A program made the translations under genes and the position numbers. A stretch of DNA of 50,315 nucleotides from NCBI RefSeq assembly GCF_014201715.1, contig NZ_JACHFD010000027.1, positions 1-50,315 on the forward strand, written 5' to 3'. The notes below the pieces were generated by a model, which saw only the letters and a list, made by a program, of their open reading frames with translations, searched no databases and was not told the DNA's origin. How positions within the stretch are numbered: position 1 is the first letter of the stretch; each line of letters begins with the position of its first letter. The DNA comes from Haloferula luteola. Its GTDB lineage: Bacteria > Verrucomicrobiota > Verrucomicrobiia > Verrucomicrobiales > Akkermansiaceae. Below are positions 43,229-50,315 of the stretch, in pieces.

Positions 43229-43630
43229 TCAGTGCGTCCACTCTTTCGGGAGGCGCACGGGCCGCCCCTCGGGCATCTGAACGAGCGCGAGGCATTGTCG
43301 GCATGTGATGAGAAGCTCTTGATCGGACTCTCGATGGACTTCGAAATCACACCAAAACCGGGCAGCGCCCATCTCGGTGACACGGCCCTTGAGAACGAGC
43401 CAATCCCCAAGTTTGGCGGGGCGCCGGTAGTCGATTTCCGTCCGGGTCACCACCGGAAATCGTCGTGATGTGGTCATTTCGACGAGATCCATGCCCATTT
43501 TCGCTGCGAGCCGGGTTCGGCAGGTCTCGATCATGCGGAGGTAGGCGATGTTATGGACGACTTGGCCGCAGTCGGTGTCGAAGAACATGACTTCTTCACG
43601 CGTCGTGCATTCGATGGGCATCTCACTCAT
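43229..43630 (-). CDS. Acyl-CoA thioesterase, hotdog fold (YbgC/4HBT type)
   Basis: A 133-residue protein: EEVMFFDTDCGQVVHNIAYL carries the 4HBT/YbgC catalytic Asp motif (FxDTDxxxxVxNxxYLR). It is followed by the helix RMIETCRTRLAAKMGMDLVE and the strands RTEIDYRRPAKLGDWLVLKG and RFWCDFEVHRESD. It should hydrolyse short or aromatic acyl-CoA thioesters. The ATG at 43630 starts the family-like sequence; the longer frame to 43747 overlaps the divergent gene's region. The stop lies 21 bases from the convergent mnmG end. Confidence 0.88.
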   Translation of the reverse strand: MSEMPIECTTREEVMFFDTDCGQVVHNIAYLRMIETCRTRLAAKMGMDLVEMTTSRRFPVVTRTEIDYRRPAKLGDWLVLKGRVTEMGAARFWCDFEVHRESDQELLITCRQCLALVQMPEGRPVRLPKEWTH

Positions 43631-43757
43631 GGGGCAATGCTGGAAGCTCCCGTAGCTCCCGACAATTTCGAATCCACCTGTCGGCGCGACGCCCAGATCG
43701 AAGGAGACTGAATCTGTCGCCTTGTCGGGTCGTCCCGACGGTTTCAAGGTGATGGCG

Positions 43758-45470
43758 ATGAAAGGAACTTTCGGTCTCGCGTGGGCTTTCGTGATGACGG
43801 CGACGGCGGAAGCTCGGTGGGTTCCACCTCAGGAGGGTCTTGAACCCTTCAGGAGGGAGCGAGTTCCATTGGATGCCGCGATCCTCAAACGATTCTCTCA
43901 CGAATTGATCGAGCGAGTCCCCAGTCCCTCGGATGATCCCTATCTTGCACGCCGTGCGGCCCAGCTTCTTGGGCTGGCCCTCGCATTGGATCCAGGTAGT
44001 CCCGAAGCTCGTGCGAAGCTCGATGCATGGGAAGAGGGAAGACCTCTTGCAGAACCTTCATCGGCGCCTTTTCCCGCTGACCTCCAGAAAGCTTGGGCAT
44101 GGCTCCTGGACTCAGAGGCAGGTGTCGATGGACATCGCTTAGCCGAGCGACTTTCTGTCGCCTTGGAGCTGCCGACGGCGCACGAAGCAATGGCGACAAA
44201 AAGCTGGGAACCCTGGGTGGGCGATTTGGAGCGCTTTCAAGATGCCAGGCCGACCGTCGAACCTCAGATTCCTGAGAACGCACCTCTGCCAGCGATCACT
44301 CCTCAGTTGGACGAAGTCTCGATCGGCATCCCCAATGTCACTCCGAAACCCGATGGATCGGAGCAGGATGTCTCTCGTGGTCTTCTCCGATTCGAAGTGC
44401 AGAAGCCAGGGGAGGAGAGCCCCGAGATGATTTTGGAGCTTCCTCCTCAGCTTCCTGGGAGCATGGGACGATTTCGAAACACTCTCCTCCCGTGGATGCA
44501 GTCAGAATTCGGAACTGAGGACTCTCCTCAAGGCCACTGGCGATGGACCCTGGTTGAGAAGACTCCACGAGTCTCTTCTTCGAGCTTTGCTCTATTCGAC
44601 GCTGCTGCGCGAATGCTGGTCCAGGCAAGCGTTCAGGGAGTTCCTCTTGATCCGGAGGTCACTCTTCTGGCGGAGGCAGATGCTGAGGGAAGACTCGTTC
44701 TGCCTGGACTATTTTGGGAGACTTTGCGGCACCTGGAGCCGGGAAACGGAGAAAAGTGGATTCTTCCAGCAGAAGCCGAGCCTCTGTTGAAAGCCCTGAT
44801 TCCCTTGGACCAGAGTGATTTCTTTCTTCAACATGAGCTTCTTCTCGCGCGCGATTTGACCGAAGCCATTCAGCTCGCCGCGATCGATCCAGGACCGGAG
44901 GTGAGGGATGCGGAGCGAAACTTCCATGAAATTCGGGTAGCTCAAGGCACTCACTCGTTGGGTAGCTTCCTCGCTCGCGAGGAAACCCGTCAGTTACTGC
45001 TCGGCATCGTGACGCAGCTACCTCAACATGCATCGGCCTCACTTCTGGCGCTTCGCAGCTCTTCTCAGTGGCCCCGTCGGCTCGAGCGCAAAATGTATGC
45101 GCGGGAGATCCGCATGGCATTGGCGGGGTTGAAACCGGTATTGTCCCCGCCCTGGGCCGCCGAGAAGGCGGATCCCAAGGCACTCCTTGAGGCCGACTCT
45201 CAATGCCGGGAGAGGTTGGCGGAGATTGAGGGACTGTGTGAGGCGATTACAGATCGTGCCGAGCTGCACGACCTCGCCTTCAATACATCGAAGGCTCTCG
45301 GACAGCTGGCCGGGCAATTGCGTCGAAATGATCGAAGCGTGATGAGCACCACCACCACCGCTGAGCTTTTCGGACCTGTCTACCGCAACTATTGCGAGAC
45401 CCTTTTCCGGTTGACGAAAGTGATTGGTGACGAAGGGGACTATCCCATGCCACCACCTTCGACGCCCTGA
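43758..45470 (+). CDS. Secreted protein of unknown function
   Basis: A 570-residue protein with a signal peptide (MKGTFGLAWAFVMTATAEA, cut before RWVPPQ). The body is mostly helical with Leu- and Glu-rich stretches (KLDAWEEGRPLAEPSSAPFP, FLQHELLLARDLTEAIQLAA, CRERLAEIEGLCEAITDRAE) and one more strand-like segment (GRFRNTLLPWMQSEFGTED). I do not recognise a family. ATG 43752 (MAMKG) is an alternative start. It precedes the HtrA protease gene by 84 bases on the same strand, so an envelope role is likely. Confidence 0.8.
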   Translation: MKGTFGLAWAFVMTATAEARWVPPQEGLEPFRRERVPLDAAILKRFSHELIERVPSPSDDPYLARRAAQLLGLALALDPGSPEARAKLDAWEEGRPLAEPSSAPFPADLQKAWAWLLDSEAGVDGHRLAERLSVALELPTAHEAMATKSWEPWVGDLERFQDARPTVEPQIPENAPLPAITPQLDEVSIGIPNVTPKPDGSEQDVSRGLLRFEVQKPGEESPEMILELPPQLPGSMGRFRNTLLPWMQSEFGTEDSPQGHWRWTLVEKTPRVSSSSFALFDAAARMLVQASVQGVPLDPEVTLLAEADAEGRLVLPGLFWETLRHLEPGNGEKWILPAEAEPLLKALIPLDQSDFFLQHELLLARDLTEAIQLAAIDPGPEVRDAERNFHEIRVAQGTHSLGSFLAREETRQLLLGIVTQLPQHASASLLALRSSSQWPRRLERKMYAREIRMALAGLKPVLSPPWAAEKADPKALLEADSQCRERLAEIEGLCEAITDRAELHDLAFNTSKALGQLAGQLRRNDRSVMSTTTTAELFGPVYRNYCETLFRLTKVIGDEGDYPMPPPSTP

Positions 45471-45554
45471 AAGGGAGGGTTCTCTTCGAGGAAGGATTTC
45501 CTTGCATTGAACGGCTGCCGAGGGCCCATTCGAGGCGTTACCCCACCCCATCGC

Positions 45555-47018
45555 ATGAATCGCGGAACTCGTAGCTTTCTCGTGTTGGCCGCCGTCTTCC
45601 TCGGCACCTTCGCCTCTGTTTTTCTCATCCGAAATGGAACCGGCGGGCTTCAGCAGCTTCTGGGTCGTGAGCCCAGTCATGAGGCCTATCGTCCTGAGAC
45701 TTACACTTTACCTGACACGGCTCCGCTTGAGCTGGACGACGTCGAGCTTTTGACACGACTCAACGATGAATATGCCCGCCTGACCGATGCGGTGGTCAAA
45801 TCGGTGGTCTCGATCGATACCAGTGGCGTTCGTGCCGAGAGGTTGCTGGATGGATTTGGTCGCCAACTGATTCGTCCGGTTCCGACCCAGGGACAAGGAT
45901 CAGGGGTCATTGTCACCCATGAAGGGCACATCGTAACCAATCACCATGTGATCAAGGACCAGCAGAAGATCGAGGTGACACTCCACAACGGCGAAAAGTA
46001 CAATGCGACCCTCGTTGGAGATGATCCTCTTCTCGATATCGCGGTCTTGAAAATCGAGGGCGGCGGAGAATTCGAACCGCTCAAGCTAGGGGATTCGGCG
46101 AAAGTGCGTCGTGGCCAGATCGTTTTCGCTATTGGAAACCCTTTTGGCCTAGGGGAGACGGTCACCCAGGGCATCATCTCCGCGGTCGAACGTTCGGTTT
46201 CCGATACGCAGCGCGATCTCTTCCAAACGGATGCAGCCATCAATCCGGGCAACTCTGGGGGGCCATTGGTGAACTTGAGAGGCGAGGTCATCGGGATCAA
46301 CTCTGCGATTTATCGCCCAGACGAACGTGTGAACTCCGGTTTCCAAGGAGTCGGCTTTTCCATTCCTTCGAACGAAGTGATGACGGCACTTCAGACGATT
46401 CTCGAACGCGGTCGGCCGATTCGAGGGTACCTGGGAGTGAGGATGAGCAATCTGGATCGGCAGCTTCGACGCCAGCTGGGATACACGGAAACAGGGGCTA
46501 TGGTCGAAACCGTTGGAGCAGGATCACCTGCGGAAACGGCAGGGCTCCAACCCTACGACATTGTTCGCCAGTACGATGGGAAGAAGGTGGAGAACGTGAC
46601 TGCTCTTTTGAACATGGTACAGCGTTCGAAAGTCGGCTCCACGTTGCCGGTGGAGATCTGGAGAAAGGGTGAGGTGCAGACGCTGCAGGTGACGATTGCG
46701 GAAGCGGGGGTGCGTTCGGTCGCAGCGCCTGAGAGGGATGTCGCAGGGGTTCTCGATCAGGTAGGCGTAACCTTGGGTGACGAAGATCCCAGCTTGCCGG
46801 GTCTCCCCGTGACGGAGGTCGTCAAAGGCTCGCTGGCCGAAGGACATCTTCAAGCAGGAGATCGGATCTTTGGCATCAATGGCGTCGCCGTGCGAAGCAA
46901 AGACGATCTCTTGGTTCAGCTCGCGGCATCGGTCACCGCTCAATCGACAGCATTGCAAATTGTCCGCGGCAATGTCAGCGGTCGCGTGACCCTTCCTCCG
47001 CTGGCTCAACAACGATAA
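45555..47018 (+). CDS. HtrA/Deg-family serine protease with two PDZ domains
   Basis: A 487-residue protein: N-terminal anchor or signal (RSFLVLAAVFLGTFASVFLI), trypsin-like domain with H131 (IVTNHHVI), D161 (DPLLDIAVLKI) and S234 (INPGNSGGPLV), PDZ1 (about 300-385, GAMVETVGAGSPAETAGLQP) and PDZ2 (about 400-487, LPGLPVTEVVKGSLAEGHLQ, RIFGINGVAV). It should degrade or refold misfolded envelope proteins. ATG 45555 is chosen because it directly precedes the hydrophobic leader. The following OmpA-family gene starts 38 bases later. Confidence 0.93.
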   Translation: MNRGTRSFLVLAAVFLGTFASVFLIRNGTGGLQQLLGREPSHEAYRPETYTLPDTAPLELDDVELLTRLNDEYARLTDAVVKSVVSIDTSGVRAERLLDGFGRQLIRPVPTQGQGSGVIVTHEGHIVTNHHVIKDQQKIEVTLHNGEKYNATLVGDDPLLDIAVLKIEGGGEFEPLKLGDSAKVRRGQIVFAIGNPFGLGETVTQGIISAVERSVSDTQRDLFQTDAAINPGNSGGPLVNLRGEVIGINSAIYRPDERVNSGFQGVGFSIPSNEVMTALQTILERGRPIRGYLGVRMSNLDRQLRRQLGYTETGAMVETVGAGSPAETAGLQPYDIVRQYDGKKVENVTALLNMVQRSKVGSTLPVEIWRKGEVQTLQVTIAEAGVRSVAAPERDVAGVLDQVGVTLGDEDPSLPGLPVTEVVKGSLAEGHLQAGDRIFGINGVAVRSKDDLLVQLAASVTAQSTALQIVRGNVSGRVTLPPLAQQR

Positions 47019-47056
47019 ATCACTCGCTTAAGTCGCGTTTCCATCCCCAATCGACG

Positions 47057-48394
47057 ATGAGACATCAGGTTCCCTATCTTCTGCTCGCGTTCGGCATCGG
47101 GGCGCTTGCCGCGTTTCTGCTGCTGAACCGATTTGCCAAGGAACCTGTGGTGATGCCCGAAGTCACCGAGATTCCTGCGGCCGAATCCCTCGCTCCGGAA
47201 CTTCCTGTGGAAGAGGAGGCGGGGGTTCCTCCTTTGGAAGCCATGGAAGAAAAGCCGGTGGATTCGACTGCGGCACGGCTTCCGGAGAATCCAGGACCAG
47301 GCAAAGCCATGCGCAATCCTCGCCAGTTGGTTTCAGAAATCGGTGAAGCACTTGAAGCGGGCGACCTCGATTCAGCTGGTCAGCTGATTGGTGGAATGGC
47401 CCTCACTCCAGAAGCGCGAGAAAAGCTGGCCGAGCTGGCGGCGAATGGCACCCTCAAGAGCCTGCTTCCCGATGGGGCGCATGAGGTGGGAGAAATGGAG
47501 GTCAATGCGCGTGCGCGGTGGTCATTGCATCTCGAAGGCGCTGAAGCCGGTCGTGAAAGGATCTTTCTCGACCTCGTTCGTGGGCCAGACGGATGGAAGG
47601 TGGAGCGGCTGATGTTTCCCCCGAATCCCGGAATCCCGCTGCCAAAAGCGGGAGTGCTCGATCCCCTAGGCATCACCGATGCCTTTCTCCAAGCCACCCT
47701 CATTCAAGACTTCGAGAAGGCTCGAGAGTTCGTCGATTCCACGAGCGTCTCCGACGCCAAGATTGCTGGCCTTTGCATCCTATTTGAAGAAGGCGATTAC
47801 CGCCTCAGACCGGAGAAGCCGCTTCGCGGGATGTTCGAGAAGGAAGATACCGCTGGACTGCTCGCGAGTGTGGTTTCAGGCGAGGAACAAGGCATTGCTC
47901 AGTTCTCGATCACTCTCGACCGCAGTGCGGAGCACGGGTGGAGGATTCGAGAAATCAATCTTGATGAACTGCTTGCCGATTACGCCGCTCGCCTAGGTGG
48001 GGGTGATGTCTATTATACCCCACTGCTCAAGAATCCCAAAGGCGGCGATACGCTCGTGCTCTACTTTGATTTTGATTCCGACGCCCTTACTCCCCGGACG
48101 GAGCGCCAACTCGAAATCGTGGCCGACATTCTGCGGTTGGATCCCGACAAGAAGCTCACCATCTCTGGGCACACCGATGCCTTGGGAAGTGAAAACTACA
48201 ATGAGCAGTTGTCGGGGGGCCGTGCGGATGCCGTGAAGTCGTTTCTGGTGAAATCCGGTGTCGAGGAAGCCCAGATCGAGACACTCGCGCGAGGTCCAAG
48301 CCAGCCATTGAGGCCAAATTTTACCGAATCGGGTGCCGACAATCCATCGGGACGCCGTGCCAATCGACGGTCTGAGATTTATCTCGATTTCTAG
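47057..48394 (+). CDS. Membrane-anchored OmpA-family peptidoglycan-binding protein
   Basis: A 445-residue protein with an N-terminal membrane helix (YLLLAFGIGALAAFLLLNRF) and a Pro/Glu-rich stretch. Two DUF-like nuclear-transport-factor-shaped repeats may follow (about 90-200 and 205-310). The C-terminal OmpA domain (about 325-445) has VLYFDFDSDALTPRTERQLE, LTISGHTDALGSENYNEQLS and GGRADAVKSFLVKSGV. The OmpA domain binds diaminopimelate of peptidoglycan, so the protein probably tethers the inner membrane to the wall. It lies between HtrA and M23 peptidase genes on the same strand, a small envelope cluster. Confidence 0.88.
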   Translation: MRHQVPYLLLAFGIGALAAFLLLNRFAKEPVVMPEVTEIPAAESLAPELPVEEEAGVPPLEAMEEKPVDSTAARLPENPGPGKAMRNPRQLVSEIGEALEAGDLDSAGQLIGGMALTPEAREKLAELAANGTLKSLLPDGAHEVGEMEVNARARWSLHLEGAEAGRERIFLDLVRGPDGWKVERLMFPPNPGIPLPKAGVLDPLGITDAFLQATLIQDFEKAREFVDSTSVSDAKIAGLCILFEEGDYRLRPEKPLRGMFEKEDTAGLLASVVSGEEQGIAQFSITLDRSAEHGWRIREINLDELLADYAARLGGGDVYYTPLLKNPKGGDTLVLYFDFDSDALTPRTERQLEIVADILRLDPDKKLTISGHTDALGSENYNEQLSGGRADAVKSFLVKSGVEEAQIETLARGPSQPLRPNFTESGADNPSGRRANRRSEIYLDF

Positions 48395-48417
48395 TATTTT
48401 GAGTTCCTGATTGGTCT

Positions 48418-49245
48418 ATGTCGATCCGCCGACTTCACCCCCTATCGGTCATCGTGTTGACGCTGACTCTGGCTTTGGTGGGGTGGTTGGTGTTTCGGGG
48501 TCCTTCATCGCATTTGCCCGAGGTGGAGTCTTTGGCCAATTTCCAAACAGCCGATGCGCCCTTGTTTCTGCCGGAGGATGGCCAACCTCGATTCCGCCTG
48601 CATCAGCTTTCGGCTTGGGATCGTGCTGCTTTACCAGAGGCCGTTCGCTTCGATGCCCCGATGGGTGCTGCCAATGGGGCCCTCACCTACAATGCCCAGC
48701 CATTTTGGGAGATGAACGAAGCCCGTGGAGGTCATCACACAGGTGATGATCTCAATGGCATCGGAGGCATGAATACCGATTTGGGTGACCCCGTCACGGC
48801 AGTCGCCGACGGTCGAGTGATCTATGCGGGGGAACCATCCCCTGGATGGGGAAATACCGTCGTATTGGCTCATCGCTTGGCAGATGGCAAAGTGCTGCAA
48901 AGCATGTATGCGCACATGCATGAGATCACCGTTCCTCTGGGATCGTTGGTGGCTAGAGACCAAAAGATTGGTACGGTAGGGACCTCTAACGGCTATTATC
49001 CGGCCCATTTGCATTTTGAGATGCGCGAGAGTGATGGTGTCGATATGGGTGCAGGCTACAGCTCCTTTCCACTGAATCGCATCGATCCGGAAGAAGCCAT
49101 TCTGGAGCTTCGCGGAGCCCCTGAAGATCGGCCCGCTGCGGCCGTGCTCCCTTCGGCACTTCAACGCGACCAACCGTGGAATCTGATCGAACTTTCTCCT
49201 GAGGATGCCGCTCGCCTCGGGGAAATCATGCAGCAGAAAGAGTAG
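48418..49245 (+). CDS. M23-family metallopeptidase (LytM-type)
   Basis: A 275-residue protein with an N-terminal membrane anchor (VIVLTLTLALVGWLVFRG). The M23 domain (about 100-215) carries the zinc ligands HTGDD (H107, D111) and AHLHFE (H199), with the catalytic YAHMHE and TVGTSNGYYPAHLHF motif. Family members cleave peptide cross-links of peptidoglycan. It follows the OmpA-family gene by 23 bases, consistent with one envelope operon with the HtrA gene. Confidence 0.92.
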   Translation: MSIRRLHPLSVIVLTLTLALVGWLVFRGPSSHLPEVESLANFQTADAPLFLPEDGQPRFRLHQLSAWDRAALPEAVRFDAPMGAANGALTYNAQPFWEMNEARGGHHTGDDLNGIGGMNTDLGDPVTAVADGRVIYAGEPSPGWGNTVVLAHRLADGKVLQSMYAHMHEITVPLGSLVARDQKIGTVGTSNGYYPAHLHFEMRESDGVDMGAGYSSFPLNRIDPEEAILELRGAPEDRPAAAVLPSALQRDQPWNLIELSPEDAARLGEIMQQKE

Positions 49246-49396
49246 AGTTGCCGGCAATGCGGGGGTTTCTGAGCCCTTCTCTGGGCGGACAAAACCTGAT
49301 TCCTTGGGGAATGACGCCATTTCAATGAGTTACGACATCTTTCCTGGTTGATCGGATTTTTGATTCGGGGTAAGCGTCTGATAACCAGACAAATCC

Positions 49397-50315
49397 ATGC
49401 TTCCCGCGAATCTCCCCCCTACGTTCGCGAGAGGATCCCGCTCTTCTTCCCTTCGGCGTCCGAGCTCCCTCTCGCTTTCTCTTCGGCTTCTCCTCCCTCT
49501 TTCCCTACTGCTTGCTCTCCCCGCCTCCGCGGAATGGGGTGGGGTCGGTGGGTGGACTCCTTTTCCCAGCGATTTTCTTCGATCGCCGAGTAGCAACGAC
49601 ACCGATGGCGATGGCATCCCCAATGCCTGGGAACTTGCTCACGATCTCAATCCGGATGTCGCCCGGGATGCCTGGAGTGACTTCGATCGCGATGGCGTCA
49701 CCGCGCTGCAGGAATACCAGATCCACACTCTCACCGGCGGACTCTATGGAAATCCCACCGGCACCTGGAGTTCGCAGGTGCTGCCTGCAGTTCCCTGGGT
49801 CAGCTCGGCAAGCTATCAGATCGTCGAGTGTGCCTCCAATGGGATCCTGCTAGTCCAGGTGACCGGCTATTTCCATGGCGCGACGAGCCGCACCACCGAG
49901 CCGTGTTTGTGGCACCCGCAAGCCCAGAGCTGGTCGCAGGTGCCGAGGTTGGCGGGATCCTCCTCGCGCTACCCACTCGTCGCCCTGGACGTGAATGCCA
50001 AGGGCGAGGTGGTCGGTTATTCGGGGCGCTATGGATTTGTGTGGGACCCGACGATGGCGTTTTCCCGCACCTTCATGGTGGAGGACGGCGGCGCGATGGT
50101 TTCGGCGATTCCGCGTCGGGTCAGCGATCATGGCGATGTGGTGGGCTCGATCCGCTCGCTGTCGGGCACTCCTTTCGCGGGAACTCTGGGTGGAACCCGG
50201 ATTCGATTCTCGGACTTGGGCGCCAACAGCCAGTTCTATGATGTGAATGATTTCGGGGAGTTCGTCGGCGGGGCCTGGAATCCGTATTCAGGAGAAATGG
50301 AGACCTTCCTGGCGT
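49397..50315 (+). CDS. Large secreted protein, 5' part, runs off the right edge
   Basis: An open frame from ATG 49397 to the window end (306 complete codons, no stop). The N-terminus has a signal peptide after a Ser/Arg-rich start (LSLRLLLPLSLLLALPASA, cut before EWGGV). It continues into a calcium-binding type loop region (NDTDGDGIPNAWELAHDLNP, DFDRDGVTALQEY) and then repeats that look like beta-propeller or HAF-type blocks (VALDVNAKGEVVGYSGRYGF, VSDHGDVVGSIRSL, FYDVNDFGEFVGGAWNPY). HAF-like motifs (DxNxxGxVVG) occur in extracellular proteins. It is likely another long surface protein of the type seen at 11687-22706. Confidence 0.8.
   Translation, partial: MLPANLPPTFARGSRSSSLRRPSSLSLSLRLLLPLSLLLALPASAEWGGVGGWTPFPSDFLRSPSSNDTDGDGIPNAWELAHDLNPDVARDAWSDFDRDGVTALQEYQIHTLTGGLYGNPTGTWSSQVLPAVPWVSSASYQIVECASNGILLVQVTGYFHGATSRTTEPCLWHPQAQSWSQVPRLAGSSSRYPLVALDVNAKGEVVGYSGRYGFVWDPTMAFSRTFMVEDGGAMVSAIPRRVSDHGDVVGSIRSLSGTPFAGTLGGTRIRFSDLGANSQFYDVNDFGEFVGGAWNPYSGEMETFLA

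Overview
The window reads like chromosomal DNA of a Verrucomicrobia-type bacterium, probably Verrucomicrobiaceae. This is inferred from protein content, not from any marker rRNA. It carries very long secreted proteins built from lamin-tail, CotH, PA14 and autotransporter-associated beta-strand repeats, C-termini with DPDGDG calcium-binding loops ending in FLRI, a GH97 glycosidase, prepilin-like proteins with FTLTEML leaders, and mostly monocistronic moderately GC-rich genes with weak Shine-Dalgarno signals.

Positions about 230-8090 are the most unusual part: an array of eleven or twelve integron-type gene cassettes, all transcribed on the minus strand. Eleven attC-like sites (about 89-130 bp) share an invariant GACGTT at one end and a complementary degenerate core at the other, with imperfect inverted repeats between. 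The seven-base core at the 5' edge of each cassette matches the far core of that same cassette's attC. It is perfect in seven of ten testable cases and 6/7 in two more, as expected for real cassettes excised and integrated at G^TT. Cargo: a ParE/RelE-type toxin-antitoxin pair, a DUF4304 protein, three secreted proteins of unknown function, two zinc-ribbon proteins, a small acidic protein, a membrane protein, and three copies of a repeated cassette with no conserved ORF. A decayed IS30-family element sits 8 bp beyond one attC. No integrase or attI is visible, so this is a CALIN-like cluster or part of an integron whose integrase lies elsewhere.

Positions 8248-27329 hold a ferritin-like (DUF455)/ATP-grasp fusion, a lipoprotein, giant secreted proteins flanking a calcineurin-like phosphoesterase, a secreted endonuclease/phosphatase-fold protein, a luciferase-like monooxygenase, a GH97 glycosidase and a remnant SDR gene. 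Positions 27330-29997 have an SDR oxidoreductase divergent from an AraC regulator, which overlaps tail-to-tail with a trypsin-like lipoprotein. Positions 29999-32895 form a tightly coupled operon: anchored protein, pseudopilin, ABC ATPase, ABC permease, and probably the protease lipoprotein downstream.

Positions 32981-43207 are mostly core functions: MurJ lipid II flippase, Sua5-type threonylcarbamoyl-AMP synthase, pyruvate dehydrogenase E1alpha/E1beta/E2 (with a Cys-rich lipoprotein gene between E1beta and E2), a DUF6580-like membrane protein, cytidine deaminase and MnmG. Four parS-like palindromes lie in and just before mnmG, suggesting an origin-proximal, ParB-bound segment. Positions 43229-50315 encode a hotdog thioesterase, a secreted protein of unknown function, an HtrA protease, an anchored OmpA-family protein, an M23 peptidase and the start of a large secreted protein that runs off the right edge.
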